Assembly (NCBI RefSeq): GCF_964355755.1
Contig: NC_092672.1
Location: 27,834,501 to 27,898,500, forward strand
Length of the DNA: 64,000 bases
Direction: 5' to 3'
Source of the DNA: Antedon mediterranea
Lineage: Eukaryota > Echinodermata > Crinoidea > Comatulida > Antedonidae
Position 1 is the stretch's first letter. Each line of letters starts with the position of its first letter. Below are positions 10,786 through 22,989 of the stretch, one piece after another. Made by a program: the position numbers and the translations under genes. The notes under the pieces are model-generated. The model did no database searches, was not told the DNA's origin, and was given only the letters and a program-made list of their open reading frames with translations.

Positions 10786-13700
10786 TCACTTTAATCCATT
10801 AAGTTGCCCGTTTAGTTGTCCGTTCAGTTGCCCATTTATACACTTCTGCTGGTAACTGATTGGCTTTCCTAGACTCATTGATTCGTTACAACATTCTGAC
10901 AGTCTAGTAACTCGGATGCAGTCTTCCTCCGTTACATCCAAATTAGCTTCGATGCCTATTGTCAAAAATAGTATTACACAAGTATTAAATGTTTATGAGT
11001 TGGAGTGAGGATAATCTTTCATAAGTTGAAGAGGGGAGAATATTTTATGAGTTGAAATATTAATGTTCTATTTAACGAAGAGGGCGGAGTAGAGCTTTCA
11101 ACGAACACAAAAATCATGCATTATTGGCTTTATAACATACCTGTTCTAAGTAGACTTTTATCCAATTAATCCGCTGCTTTTATTTTTAATAAATGTCATG
11201 TAAAAAGCAGATATTTTGGTCATGGCGCACACTTTCGTTGATTGTCATGCCTAGCGTTACGAAATTCTATAAATATCTGCAAAACGCTGAAGATATTTAA
11301 GAACCAATGACATGTCAGAACCCCTTGCCGATGTATGGAATACAAGTCTCGGCCTTCTCAGAAATCGCACGCATCTTTTACTGCTTGTAGATGTATTGTA
11401 AGACCTGACATACAGTAGGTATGTTGTTTATTATTATTTATCTCTCTACTATGGTAATACAACAGTGTCCTACCTTGATATACATTTAGAAAATGTTCAA
11501 ATTCTAGTCTGTAAGAAGCTTTGTATCGTTCAATAAATCCTCCTTGTATGCGTCCTAAACTGTGTCCATCTTGATCATGATGATGGACGGATGTTGGAAA
11601 CACATTTTTGGACTCAAGTATCCCGCTATCCCCAAACACCTAAAAGAAAACATTTGTCAAACATTAGTGTAAAAAAACACGTTTATTTGAAGGAGCGTTT
11701 ATTCAAAACGATGTTCTATGGGGCCATTTATTCGATGGAGAGACTAAAAGAGAGCGCGATTTCGACCCGTTAGTGAAGATAAAGATCACTTGAGATTTCA
11801 TTACACGTTACTACGTCACCAATATATCGATTTTTTTTAATGGACTGTATATTCACAAACATAATAAAGAGAACAATAGCTTGGAGATTGTTGTCGTTAA
11901 CATGAAACCAAACATCAACAGCAAATACAGAACTCTGAAGTGTCTCAAAGTTAATATATCGGTTGGCCGTAATGTTAAAACATTTAGTTCGTTTTTCGAC
12001 AGTGTCCAATTAATTATAGATGTCTGTGAATAGGGATTAGACTTTCCCCAGTTTTGGTATTTATCATCTTTTTTATGCTAGTTAACCCATGGGCATTTCA
12101 ATTTTAGTCTGGAAATATTTGTACTTGTGACCTCAAGTATTATACGTATGAAACGCCATAAGTGCAAAAATACTTTTTTGCTAATATGCATTCGAAATAA
12201 TCATGGCTAAATAGTAGGGATGTCTCAAAGGAGGGTTGCTAATATATACTGCCTGTTATTATGTTTGTATATATACCTCAAGTCTTTGATCATATCCATA
12301 CACCGCGTTTCGATTGACATCAACGTGCGCCACGGCTCCTTTTGGAAATTGCATCATGATTCCAGCTTGGTCGTAATCTCCAATGGCTGCAATGTCTGGG
12401 TTGAACGCATGCGCCTGACAGTAGATCGTAGTAGGTGAACTTCCCATAATCCAGCAAATCATATCCATATCATGGGTTGCGCAGTCAAAGAATATTCCAC
12501 CTGCAAATAAAAATATGCAAATAATATACAGAGTTGCTATTAAAAACTTGTTCAAATATTAACATTATACCTATCAACATGATGAAGTCTTTTCTTCCAT
12601 CCACCTCCAATCTAGTTGACGTCATAATAGAATGTACACTTGCTCCAAGTCTCATGTTATTATCTTTTTTATGTCAAGTATTCCAGTCGCCATTTTGATT
12701 TTGTCTTTAAACTCATTAAACTTCATCAGTATAACGCTACATTCTATACTAGATTCATCCTTCAAATCTGGCCAGATACTTAGCGACCTATTAATTAATC
12801 CACATCATCCCGTCTAATCGGATACGCTTATTATGACGTCATAAGAGTACTTACCAGACGTTTTAAGGTAACTGACTGGAGATTCAGGGTGATCTCGACT
12901 AGTTGTTTTTATCGATTTTACTTCACCAATTTCACCGGCTTTAACCCTTTTATAAATATCTCGTACTGATGGATCGAAATGTCTGCCAAATAGAATATAA
13001 AAATTAATATTTAAAATTAAATAACAAATTTTAATTTTAATTTTAATTTTAAGTATTTAAAAATACTTAAAATTAATTGTCTGCCGTGGTAGAGAATGCG
13101 ATCTGGCGGTTAACTCTTTTTTTTTTACAAGGAACGCTAAATTTCATAACTGTTTATTCAATAAGTATTAAATAATAATATTAGAAAATGTGATTATAAT
13201 TTCAAATTGTATCTAAACTGGTCTTTAATGTACTGTATTTCTATCAATGCAACAAAATATTTTTAATTTCATTAATACGAAAATAATATTGAAGGACACA
13301 GAATTGAATATAATTATAGTTTGACCTTTATGGACAAATCCGAAACGAATAAAAAAAATAAGACAATTTATGTTAATGGGGCTATGCACTGTATCTGAAT
13401 AGAAATAGATAATCATTAAATACATTGTCTAATATATATTATTTTATGTGATATATTAATTCACACGTGTCACACAAGAGAAAAGGACAGCAATTAGTTG
13501 TTACTATTTTGTATCAATACATAATACATTGACGGGGATCCAGAGGAGGCGGATCACGAGGAAGGCGGACCATATTCCGCATTAACTGACAATGTCTGAC
13601 ATTTCTTTGATCAACTTTACACACAATTCATTCAATTCTGAATGTTATGATGTTTTTGGTAGTCATATTAAGGCTCTGTCTACACTATCAAACTTTATGT

Positions 13701-16491
13701 GAAAAAAATGTGATATGCAAATATATGGACATGATGATGTCATATCACTACCATTGGGCACATCGCACTTGTTTTGTCAAACATAGCTTTATTATTAGTA
13801 TTACTATTGCTATTTATACATATTTTCTACACCCTCCTCCTCCTCCTCCTCCTCCTTATGTGTACCTCCTGGGTCCGTCACACTGAAAAGGTCCGTTTAC
13901 ACTAACGATAACGATCGACGATAAATAGATAAAAATACAGCTTTCTTACATAAAACAAAAGACATTAGAAAAGTTTTCATTCTAGAACTATAGGATAACC
14001 ACTTATCTGTCTTTGGTGAAACTAATATTTCTACAAGTCCAATCAAATGACGTCATTATTAGTAAGAGTAATAATATCGTGACGATTTTATTGTTCTATT
14101 GATTGGATTAAAACAATTAATTTTATCAAATCCAGCATGGTTATAATATTATATAGTTCTAGAACGACCACTTTTCTAATTTCTTTTGTTTTATGTACAC
14201 AAATGTATGTTTATCTATCAATCGCCGATCGTTATCACTCTTTATATATCAGCCTTTATACCGGTAGTGGATTAAAAATGCTGCCTACTGTATAATGAAT
14301 ACAACGAATGGCCCATGTTTAAGAACATTTCAACATCTCAGCCAATGATTGTGAAGAAATCGGCATTGTTGAAACAGAAACAAAACCCATATCTACAGGC
14401 ATATGGTACCACGTATTAACAGAGTCTTTTATTTTCTGCAAATCAAACAACATTTAAGGTACAGTATGTTCATTTTGAAACCCGGATTTTCAGGTAGCCG
14501 GAAAACCCCGATGGCGACTGGAAAAGGGAGCCCAATCACCACACAACAACTGACGAAGTCTAGCTAACAGCTAAACAAAACTGTTAAAAAGTTATTTTAC
14601 TGGTTTATGATTCATGAACTTCACATCACTACTTAATCTAAACCATGTGAAATTGTTTTCACAACAACCCCGGAACACTTTCCGCATTTTTGGGAGTTTC
14701 CATGCACTGACAAACTAAACTGCCGAATTTCAAAATTAGTTTTCTCTTGCTACATGATCGTAGGCTTTGTGAATAGTTAGGTGTTTTCAGAAATCATAAC
14801 GTCACATTTTACGTAGGCCTAATATAATTAACGTTTAATAAAATGACAAATAATATAGTCTATTACAAAATAGGCCTAAATCAAAATGAAACGTGTTCTA
14901 CGTACAAATAAGGGCGTTTTGATTAAAACATAAAAATACTACAAAGGCAAAACGCCAAGGAAAAGGAAACAAAAGAACAAAGGAGAAGGATACATTATGG
15001 GAGCTGATATTATTATGAATTATTAGATTATCTTAGTGTTACTATGGCGTAACTTGGTGTATATCCGTCTACAACAATTGTAATGTTAGTATTATAAACA
15101 TACGGGTACACACTTAAAAATGAATTTACCTGTTGTAGGCACAATACAACAGCTGTTGGTTTTTTCTGGCAGCAGCGTAACATGATTTTACCTCATCTAC
15201 TGTTAATGCTATAGGCTTCTCACAAAATACGGCCTTACCTAAAGAACAACAAATGTGAATCAAATTATTTGTAAATTCATAAAACAGGGAAGTTGTCTGT
15301 AATTATGTTTATTGTTAAATATAAATCATGTAGTTTCAGTTGGTGACTACCACCAAAAGTCAAAAATTGGCCATGATCTCATCCGCACTCTAATATAAGT
15401 ATTTTATACAATATGGGCCTTGGTACGCTATTGTCAAAACGCACTGTTTTTCTACGGTTTTGGAAAATGGTGCGTTTTGTCGATAAAAATACGGTTTCAA
15501 ATAAAAACTGTATCATTCGTTAAACCATAGAACAGGGAATGGTGAATACAGACATTAGAAAACACAAAGATAAAACACGAGATAATAACATCACGCAATG
15601 ACAAAGCTGAGACCAGCATTTGCCAATTACGCGTCCATTCCATTGTTTACGGCTGCTTGTTTGTAATGTAGTCCGGGTATCTTAATTCTATTATCATTTA
15701 CATATAAAAAAACAAGCTTACCAGCCTTGCAAGCCGACTTTATTAAACTGGGATGGAACTTAACTGGCGTACATATGAGTATTACTTCCACACTAAACAA
15801 AATATAAAAAAAACAGGAAGTTAAATCATATGAATCATGTTAGCATCACATACTAGCTTCAATACCACGTCATAAACCCTGTCTACAAAATTTAATATTA
15901 ACAACTATCTATGACCATCACTGTCTTCATTATTTGTATTCGTTGCCTTTGCGTAGTTTAACCAGACATGTTACGAATGGTATAAACTTCAGAGATACTA
16001 TAATCCTCCGTCCTTATTAGGCCTAATCATCACCACTATCGGCATAATTATAATTCCATTTCCCACTATTAAGCTAATTATTATCATAGTTTTTAAAGCT
16101 TGGTTCCCACTAGGAAGCAACAATAGTGGTTTGACCAATCATGGACCTATAGGTCCGCCTTATTCAAACTGTGGCTTGTCATTGGTCAAGCAACAGTTCG
16201 AATAATCCATCGCGTGTGATTGGTAAAATCTCTAATGGGAACCAAGCAATAGGGCCTACTCTCTAACCTTTTATCTGCAAGCATTTCATCAACCTTGCTT
16301 GAGTTACCAATCTTTATCGAGTCATCTAAATAAAACTCGTGTTTCAACTGAACTACTCTGTCGTAGTCTTCTTCAACCAGCCACTCAATTGACACACTTG
16401 GATTACGAACTACATGATCCAGATGCACAGCTCCTATCTTCCCAAGACCGCATATAGCGACTCCGATCTTTTTTCTCTGTTGGTTAGCCAT
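10786..16491 (-). CDS. Gfo/Idh/MocA-family oxidoreductase, inositol 2-dehydrogenase-like (7 exons, 363 aa)
   Basis: Likely an NAD(P)-dependent sugar or inositol dehydrogenase. Exons on the minus strand: 16491-16268, 15792-15722, 15238-15130, 12982-12855, 12500-12277, 11639-11474 and 10955-10786. All introns are GT-AG. The phases (2, 1, 2, 1, 0, 1) agree at every junction and give 1092 nt including the stop. An N-terminal Rossmann motif GLGKIG lies at residues 15-20. The family EKP motif is at 105-107, with K106 the expected catalytic lysine. GGIFFDCATHD places D183 and H187 at the D-x3-H spacing of bacterial IolG. NRHFDPS and KTTSRDHPESP are further family signatures. The normal length is about 335-360. 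The C-terminus ends in three NGQL repeats, which look like a small in-frame 12-bp expansion. Substrate is inferred and could be another polyol or sugar. Confidence 0.9.
10798..10842 (-). repeat. In-frame 12-bp coding repeat (NGQL)n at the oxidoreductase C-terminus
   Basis: The last exon ends with three copies of a 12-bp unit close to GGGCAACTGAAC, encoding NGQLNGQLNGQLNG before the stop. It lies outside the conserved fold and looks like replication slippage. Confidence 0.7.
13044..13075. repeat. Perfect 15-bp AT hairpin in intron 4
   Basis: TAATTTTAAGTATTT (13044-13058), a 2-nt loop, then the exact reverse complement (13061-13075), next to TTTTAA repeats. It is intronic to the oxidoreductase gene. 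Confidence 0.75.
13670..13800. repeat. Possible hAT-type MITE end
   Basis: AAGGCTCTGTCTACACTATC starts a segment whose terminal motif recurs in inverted orientation at 39296-39320. Only one end is recognisable in each place. Confidence 0.35.
13907..14236. mobile_element. 330-bp MITE/foldback element with long imperfect terminal inverted repeats
   Basis: The left end GATAACGATCG-ACGATAAATAGATAAA matches the reverse complement of the right end GATAACGATCG-GCGATTGATAGATAAA. Complementarity continues through ATAAAACAAAAGA, ATTAGAAAAGT and TTCTAGAACTATA, about 100 bp per arm. The centre (14040-14110) is unpaired. It lies in intron 3 of the oxidoreductase gene and has no coding sequence. Confidence 0.8.
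16095..16249. mobile_element. TGGTTCCC-family MITE, copy 2, beside a splice donor
   Basis: AAAGCTTGGTTCCCACTAG at the left and ATGGGAACCAAGC at the right. The core CCATCGCGTGTGATTGG is shared with copy 1. Its right end is 17-19 bp from the exon 1 donor (GT at 16266-16267) of the oxidoreductase gene, so it makes up most of the start of intron 1. Confidence 0.8.
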
Positions 16492-18041
16492 TGGTAAACT
16501 CTATCAGTTCTACCTACAAACAATTAAAATCTGTAAATTTACAGTTAATGGGTTATTCCGTGTCAAAATCACCTACATTAAAAAAAATCCCCCGGAGTTG
16601 ACACCTTGGATTTTGCCTAAATTACATCAGGATGTGGCAGAGGAGTAACTACTAATGACTTCGACTTTTGTTTGGCCTAAGCTTTTCTCTGCGGTTAACG
16701 TCTGGCTGTATTTTAATCAAATATAAAGGGTCAGTTTGGGACACAGATGTTATTTGACAGCAATAATTACTCTGTAATTGCAAATAGCTTCTTCGGTGCC
16801 GCATCCTGTATACGACGGATACATATTGTCATGCCAGTACCCTTTAAAACACTGAAAATTACGTACAGGTACGTCTACGAAATCAATCGCATGTTTACTG
16901 CTTTTTAAACATAAAACTACAAATGGAGAAATTGTTACACTCGACATACCAGCATGTTTACTTATAAATAGGCAGATAACATAATATTTACCTCAATGTA
17001 TAAAATGACAGAATGAATATGTAAACTTTCACTGGCAAAGTTGCAAAACACTGGCCTCTCGTTAATTATTGACAGAAGATAATGCTAAGAATGAACAGTT
17101 AGTAAGTATGTCTGAATCCCCTAAGCTTTGTGTAGGCCTAATCCAGGATAATCAGCGAGCATTCGTGATGGAATATTTTCATAGGATGCGTCAGTACACA
17201 AAATCCGGGTTAGGCCATGTAATTGTTCGTAAGTTGTAGGTACCCTTCTTTAAATCTTTAACAAAGATGTTATTATACAGAAGTAACCAAGATCATACTT
17301 TAGTATGGATGGCCACATTGTCCATCGACTCTGTCATTCATAATCTATACTTTGTTTGGCAGTATGACCTTTGTTTTATGTACACTCTTTTGTACTGCGG
17401 ATCAATAACATAGCGTGAACGAACTGACGAATGTACCACCAGTATTTGTATTCATTGAATCATATGATTGAATGGACTTAAAAGATCACGTAATTTAAAC
17501 ATATTACAATCAGTGAAGCGTTAAAAATCAAATCGTTTTCTAGAACAGTCTATGTATGGAGGTACAGTATATGATGATCCAGGAAGTAATACTTAGGATA
17601 GATTTTACTACTACTAGTGTATTCTGAATCTATTCCGTTTGCACCGTATGATATTGTCTATGTTTTTGAGCCATGATCAGTAAAGAAGGCTAGCTACTAT
17701 ACATGTGTATATTTTATTAAAGTTAAGCAGGTAATTATAACAATTATTCATGCATTTAAAAAAAATAAAATTTAAAAAAATAGTCACTCATGGCAATCCA
17801 TTTTACAGAAATAAACAATCATGCTACCTACCTGATTAACACATACGTTGACGTACGTCGAGCCACTCTAGAAACACTTCTATTGTACGGCCGAGTAACA
17901 AAACTACTATACTATTTATGCTACTATACTTATACTGTACTGTTATGACAACATCTCATCCTCAATTTGACCTCAAACCTAATCTCATCCTTGTAATCTC
18001 TCTCTCTAGAGGGCGTTTTCGGTCGGTTACCATCTATACAC
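16492..18041. other. 5' flank of the oxidoreductase gene
   Basis: Immediately upstream of the ATG, a minus-strand TTTGTAG/GTAGAACT sequence (near 16517) looks like an acceptor, so a 5' UTR intron is possible. No promoter motif can be fixed. The remainder is AT-rich with no supported gene. Confidence 0.35.
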
Positions 18042-18237
18042 ATTTACGTAAGGGCAAAATTCGGTAAATCGCGCCTTACTTCTAAAATGTTTACTCGATG
18101 GTGTATAAAGTTGGTTCGTACTTTCGGTACTAATTTTAACCACATGATGTAACCCTGTTTACTAATTAAATTGAGTTAGATAATTAGTTATTGACGATTA
18201 AAACGAATTTAGGTTCAACGATTTCCCCCAAAATTGT
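18042..18237 (-). repeat. Dispersed repeat, copy 2 (inverted relative to 5197-5384)
   Basis: Contains ATTTACGTAAGGGCAAAATT, TTGGTTCGTACTTTCGGTAC and GAATTTAGGTTCAACGATTT, the reverse complement of the block at 5197-5384 with scattered substitutions. Confidence 0.75.
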
Positions 18238-20109
18238 TAAAACTAAAACCTTAAGATATAGTATTGCAATACTTTGACAATACTGTAAATAAAATATTAA
18301 CCATTTTTCGTCGCCATTTTTATTTATCATTTATAATTAAATAAATCCTTTAATAGATATGAAAAGTGGTAACAAAAAATAACAAATGCTTGGTAAATTG
18401 TAGATGAATTCTACTACAAATAGTAGACTATAATTGTGTTATATAATAATTATATTGCGTGTATAAATGTGGATTGGCGGCGTTTATTAGATGGTTGATT
18501 TTTAATTTAAAGGATGTTTTATTGGGGAGGTGTTTATTGGTATAACTAATACATTTAGTTTAAACATTTTTTTAAAACTTGAACTTCCGCGACACAGTGC
18601 GCCGTTTCGGCTTAAGAAGGAAGACGTTTTAGACGGCTTGCAACATGGGCAGAAGTATCCCACAGTTATTCCTGCCAGCTTACTCAACAACTCGGCTATC
18701 TTATCATCAGTTCTTCCAATGTAATTTTATATACTATTCCCACAATATACTCCGATGCTTTATGAATATATTAAATTTTATCTTTATTAATTTGCAATAT
18801 AATTTGTATTTTGCTAACTACTGTACCCTCACACCCTCCATTAAGTTATCAAATTATGGAGAATGTGTCTATAAATTCAGTTACTGGTTTAAAGATTTAT
18901 TGTTAGATGGATGCCTGTAGACACAGTATTATGGCTAACTGTGATGTGTTGCATTTTCGGAGGTCCTTTCAACAAATCAAGAATTATTTTTGTGGCTATC
19001 TCTATCTAAAATAGTATAACAAGATAAAAGTCTTCTTTATACATTCAATTTCCTTTATTTCGAAAGTTTTACATCCATATCAATAGAAAAGGAAACAACC
19101 TTTTTTTTACCACGACCTCATGATTATATTTTGGCAGTTCTCACGACCCACCAAGTATTTAAGAGACAGCCCCACCCCAGCGTAGGACCTGTGGCGAAGC
19201 GAATCCCTAGATGGCTGGAAATGGACTCTCGCACGTAAAATTAATGCCACCTTTAGGCCTAGTTGGACGGCGCGATCGGCAAAACGATTGTATCTACTTT
19301 TTCGCCGGTAAAAACACGCGACTAACGACAACATTTGCGCTATAAAAAGCAGTTTCGTCAATGTAATACTCGTCATGGAATTACGTCATTATTACCGCAC
19401 ATTATGCGGAAGTGCAAGTGCGCAGAGTTAAGGAAAATTAAGATCGCAAATGCGTTATACAAATGTCTCTACTCAAGACTGGAATCAATTGATTTTTTTT
19501 TTAAATTAAAGAACGTTATATTTAAAAAGATTTCTTTTTCTGTTTTTGGACTTATTTAACTGTATGTTGGCAAATAAACAAGGCCATATACATGCCATCG
19601 GCAGCATAACATATTCTACAGAAAACTATCGCCTAGTGGTGATTAAATCCTCGTCCTGTTTAAAGAGGAATTCCCTACTTGTAACAATGAACTATGCGCA
19701 AAAAGCGTCCATGTGCCCCGTCGGCGCGCTCTCGTTATCAGTTCCCAACTGAACTGTGTGTACGCTACTTTCATCAAGACAGGGGGGAAAACTATAGCTG
19801 TAAACATTTAAAATGTAATCAGCTTGTATAATCTGTGTATAATTGATAAAATGTGTCAGCATTGGAGACGATTTCGTGACCCATAGGTTGCGGATCGGCG
19901 CTCTACAATACTTCTCCATCTATAATACATTTAAATGCCGGGAATTTACACACAGAGGAGGATCAGGAAACAATAACATTGCAACTATTCAACATACGTT
20001 GCATAAAATATAATCAATAAAAGCATAATAGGGGTCAATGCTCTCCTCGTATATGGGTCTTGTGCAAATTTCGGAAGGAATCATTGTTATAAACATCAAC
20101 ACGTTGAAT
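18238..20109. other. Intergenic; 3' flank of the ankyrin-cGAS-like gene
   Basis: AT-rich to about 18540. A GC-richer stretch at 18580-18730 has short frames in both directions but no family match that I recognise. The region 19107-19920 is ordinary sequence without supported genes. No poly(A) signal for the gene ending at 20110 stands out. Confidence 0.35.
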
Positions 20110-22989
20110 TCATATTTTGTCCGTTTGTTTTGGATCCAATATTGCTATGATCATCTTACAAAAGCGAAGGCGTCTATGATCGTTCATTCCATACGAAGAA
20201 AAGTTTTCCAGAGATATGAGATTGTATTCTGGAACGAAGAATGAAGGAACTGTGCCTGTTTTATCAGTTAAAAACCTTTCCAACTGCTTTAAAATGGCAA
20301 ATGCCCATGCTCTAATTTTTTCTCCGTCTGTTACAGCGCTGGTTAGTTTTTCCCTTACATCACCACACATGTAATTTTCAAGACAATATAAGAGGCAGGT
20401 TTTTAGCATGTAACTTGATATCAGTTCACTCGCAGAACTCTTCAAATGCTTATATTCATCGTCATCGCTAATTCGCAGTGGAGGAACTAGCTCGATCATA
20501 TTTTTTGCGAGTTTGTAACCTTGTTTTACTTGGTCACTTTGCTTTCTGATGAGGAACGTTTCTACTTCTGAAAATGAAACACGCAGAAATTGTGTCATCT
20601 TGTGGGCAGGCACGAACTGAAACTTTTCTGATTTGTCCGATTTAGTTATCAGCAAGCATCCAAGCGATGAGACATGTTTGTCTTCTGTAAAACTTGACTT
20701 CTTAATTTGTGATGGCCACCAGTTTCTTTTTGGAATAGTGGGAACAAGATCAATCGAAATCACCATGTCTTTGATCAGCCATCCCGTCCACCTGACAGAC
20801 AAGCTATGGATTCTACCCTGTTCCACCTTTGGTTCATCATACAAATGGATTCGTGGAAATTTTGACCAGATATCATTACATGGAATCACCTCTCTTATAA
20901 GCTGGTAAAAACGACTGGACACCAGGTTCTGTTGTAAAAATGAATCGTTGAAAAATTCAGCAAATACTGAGTGCTGGCAGCTAGAATTTTTAGTATTCAT
21001 GATAAGGGATGCAAAACAGGCTGGTCTGTTTGAATCTGTTTCATCAACAGTTGTAATGCTATCAAACTGTTGTAGACAGCAGAGATAGTCAAATTCATCA
21101 GGAAGGAATATCTTAGTGCCTTCACTTACACTTCCAGATAAAACTGTTGAGGCTTCAAATCTAGGATCAATGTCTGCTATTTTCTTCAATATTAGTCTGA
21201 CTAGTTCATCTATAGAATTTTTGATATATTGAGCTTCTTTTGAACTTGCCATTTTATCAAAATATGGATTTTGTATGATATGATCGAGTGTATTTCCATG
21301 ATACAGTTTAAATTGTTCTATAAATTGTGGAATTTCCCGCTCTTTGATTGGTGTGACTAAATCAATATCTATGTCACTGTCATCGTCAGCTTCAATATCG
21401 CCTAGCGAACTATTATCTTGGTCACTTTCATTGCTCTTTTCAAAATCTTCGTTCATTTCGGAAGGTTGTTCCTCACCACTACTATCTGCACTCTCATTAG
21501 TACATCCTAACAGCTCAACAAACGGCTGGTTACCGATAAATTCTGCTAGCCTAACAGCAGTATTTCCTTGCGTGTCCTTTCGCTCGAGATCAACCGAGGT
21601 TTGCAGAAATTGTACGCAGTTAGGATAGCCTCCGACTTGATACCAAGCCGCATAGTGTGCTACAGTAGATTCATTAATGTCAGTCGCTTCAATATCTGCT
21701 CCACTTGTTTGCAGTAAGTCACAAAAGCTCATATCTCTCCATGCCATGGCAATGTGGAGAGGTACAGTTCCACTTTTGTTAGGGGTATTTACACAAGCGC
21801 CCTCTTCAATCAGCATTTTCATCATATGAAATGAAGGTACCTTTATGGCATAGTGTAAAGGTGTAGAACCATTTATGTCTTTTTCATTAACAGCGACTCC
21901 GTGCTTGATCAGTGATTTACATATCTGTAGAAAATTATTTATCTGTTCCTCTGAAGAAGTGAGACTGTTCATAATACATGTATGAAGTGCCGTCCTCCCC
22001 AAGTTATCTTTGACGCTTAAATCTGCACCATGGTTAATGACTAGGTCAACAATTTCGGTTTTGGTATTACACACTTTATGTAACACACTGGCTCCAAATG
22101 CATTCACATGGTTGATATCACACCCTTTGTCTAAAAATATAATAAGAGCTTTTTCAGCTTCAGCAATATCAATAAAATCACTGGGGAATGCTTCATTCTT
22201 GATCAACTTTGCATGCATATAACTTTGTAAGAATAAATGGTTGAGTGGTGTTTCACCATGTGAATCTAGTGTGTTTACAGAGGCACCATTATCCAGCAGA
22301 TATGCTACTGCTCGAGCACAACAATTAAGAGCTGAATTGTGTAAAGCAGTGGTGTCATCTTTTCCTTTTGCATTAACGTCAACACCAGCTTCCACCAATA
22401 GTTTCACAATGGCAACACATTCACAAATATCTTCAGGTTTTAAAGTTATATGACCACCTTCTCTAACAACTGTCTTAGTGGCTTTGTGAAGTGCTGTGTT
22501 TTCAAACTGATCTAAAGCATTCACATCCGCTTCAGCTGCCAACAAAACCTTTGTTTTCTCCGGCTGATAATGTTCACATACATCATGAAGAGGTGTTTCA
22601 AATAGTTCATTTGCTACGTTTGGATTAGCTCCATATTTTACGAGCAGTTCCAAAATTGCCAAATCAACTTCTGGTGCTGAAGCGTAATGTAATGGATACA
22701 ATTGCAATTCTTGATTACCAACATTAGAGGAGGCACCGTTCAACAACAAAAAGCGACACAAATCTAGTTGATTTATCTCTACTGCCAGTAGCAGCAGACT
22801 GTTACCGCTGTCGTCTGTAGAGTTCACTAGACTGTGCTGAGCCTGTGAGTTTGATTTCACTGCAGAGGAAAACACTCGTTTGAAATTTTCAGTGTCTTCG
22901 TTTTTCAGCATGTCAAATAATCTACGTTTAACCTCTTTGTTTTCTTCCTCCTCATCATGACATTGTTTAGCACGCTTACAGTCTGTCAT
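20110..22989 (-). CDS. Ankyrin-repeat protein with C-terminal cGAS-like/Mab-21 nucleotidyltransferase (959 aa, intronless)
   Basis: Probable cGAS-like receptor (cGLR): a nucleotidyltransferase that would make a cyclic dinucleotide or oligonucleotide after sensing a ligand. About 12 ankyrin repeats span residues 62-495 (for example ETPLHDVCEH, STPLHYAIKV, TVPLHIAMAW). An acidic linker (498-545, rich in E/D/S) follows. The NTase begins near 555 with G619-S620, then E632-F633-D634 in PDEFDYL, and D747 in VISIDLVPT. This E-x-D...D triad is the metal-binding set of cGAS and OAS enzymes. The Mab-21 helical half follows (LISSYMLKTCLLYCLENY, then RAWAFAILKQLERFL and PSFFVPEYNLIS). No cGAS zinc ribbon is seen, as expected for cGLRs. 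The ATG at 22989 is the first in the frame. A single exon of 2.9 kb is unlike the split gene next to it. Enzyme activity, ligand and product are inferred. Confidence 0.88.
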   Translation of the reverse strand: MTDCKRAKQCHDEEEENKEVKRRLFDMLKNEDTENFKRVFSSAVKSNSQAQHSLVNSTDDSGNSLLLLAVEINQLDLCRFLLLNGASSNVGNQELQLYPLHYASAPEVDLAILELLVKYGANPNVANELFETPLHDVCEHYQPEKTKVLLAAEADVNALDQFENTALHKATKTVVREGGHITLKPEDICECVAIVKLLVEAGVDVNAKGKDDTTALHNSALNCCARAVAYLLDNGASVNTLDSHGETPLNHLFLQSYMHAKLIKNEAFPSDFIDIAEAEKALIIFLDKGCDINHVNAFGASVLHKVCNTKTEIVDLVINHGADLSVKDNLGRTALHTCIMNSLTSSEEQINNFLQICKSLIKHGVAVNEKDINGSTPLHYAIKVPSFHMMKMLIEEGACVNTPNKSGTVPLHIAMAWRDMSFCDLLQTSGADIEATDINESTVAHYAAWYQVGGYPNCVQFLQTSVDLERKDTQGNTAVRLAEFIGNQPFVELLGCTNESADSSGEEQPSEMNEDFEKSNESDQDNSSLGDIEADDDSDIDIDLVTPIKEREIPQFIEQFKLYHGNTLDHIIQNPYFDKMASSKEAQYIKNSIDELVRLILKKIADIDPRFEASTVLSGSVSEGTKIFLPDEFDYLCCLQQFDSITTVDETDSNRPACFASLIMNTKNSSCQHSVFAEFFNDSFLQQNLVSSRFYQLIREVIPCNDIWSKFPRIHLYDEPKVEQGRIHSLSVRWTGWLIKDMVISIDLVPTIPKRNWWPSQIKKSSFTEDKHVSSLGCLLITKSDKSEKFQFVPAHKMTQFLRVSFSEVETFLIRKQSDQVKQGYKLAKNMIELVPPLRISDDDEYKHLKSSASELISSYMLKTCLLYCLENYMCGDVREKLTSAVTDGEKIRAWAFAILKQLERFLTDKTGTVPSFFVPEYNLISLENFSSYGMNDHRRLRFCKMIIAILDPKQTDKI

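Noticed and set aside
16750-16947. Minus-strand 65-codon open frame upstream of the oxidoreductase gene
   Set aside because: Its composition and motifs match no family I know, and it has no splice context linking it to exon 1. It is most likely chance.
18502-18724. Overlapping open frames on both strands in a GC-richer patch
   Set aside because: Neither frame has a recognisable domain or consistent splice sites, and open frames on both strands suggest composition effects.
20633-22453. Plus-strand frames across the ankyrin-cGAS-like gene
   Set aside because: Antisense shadows of the 959-codon ORF.
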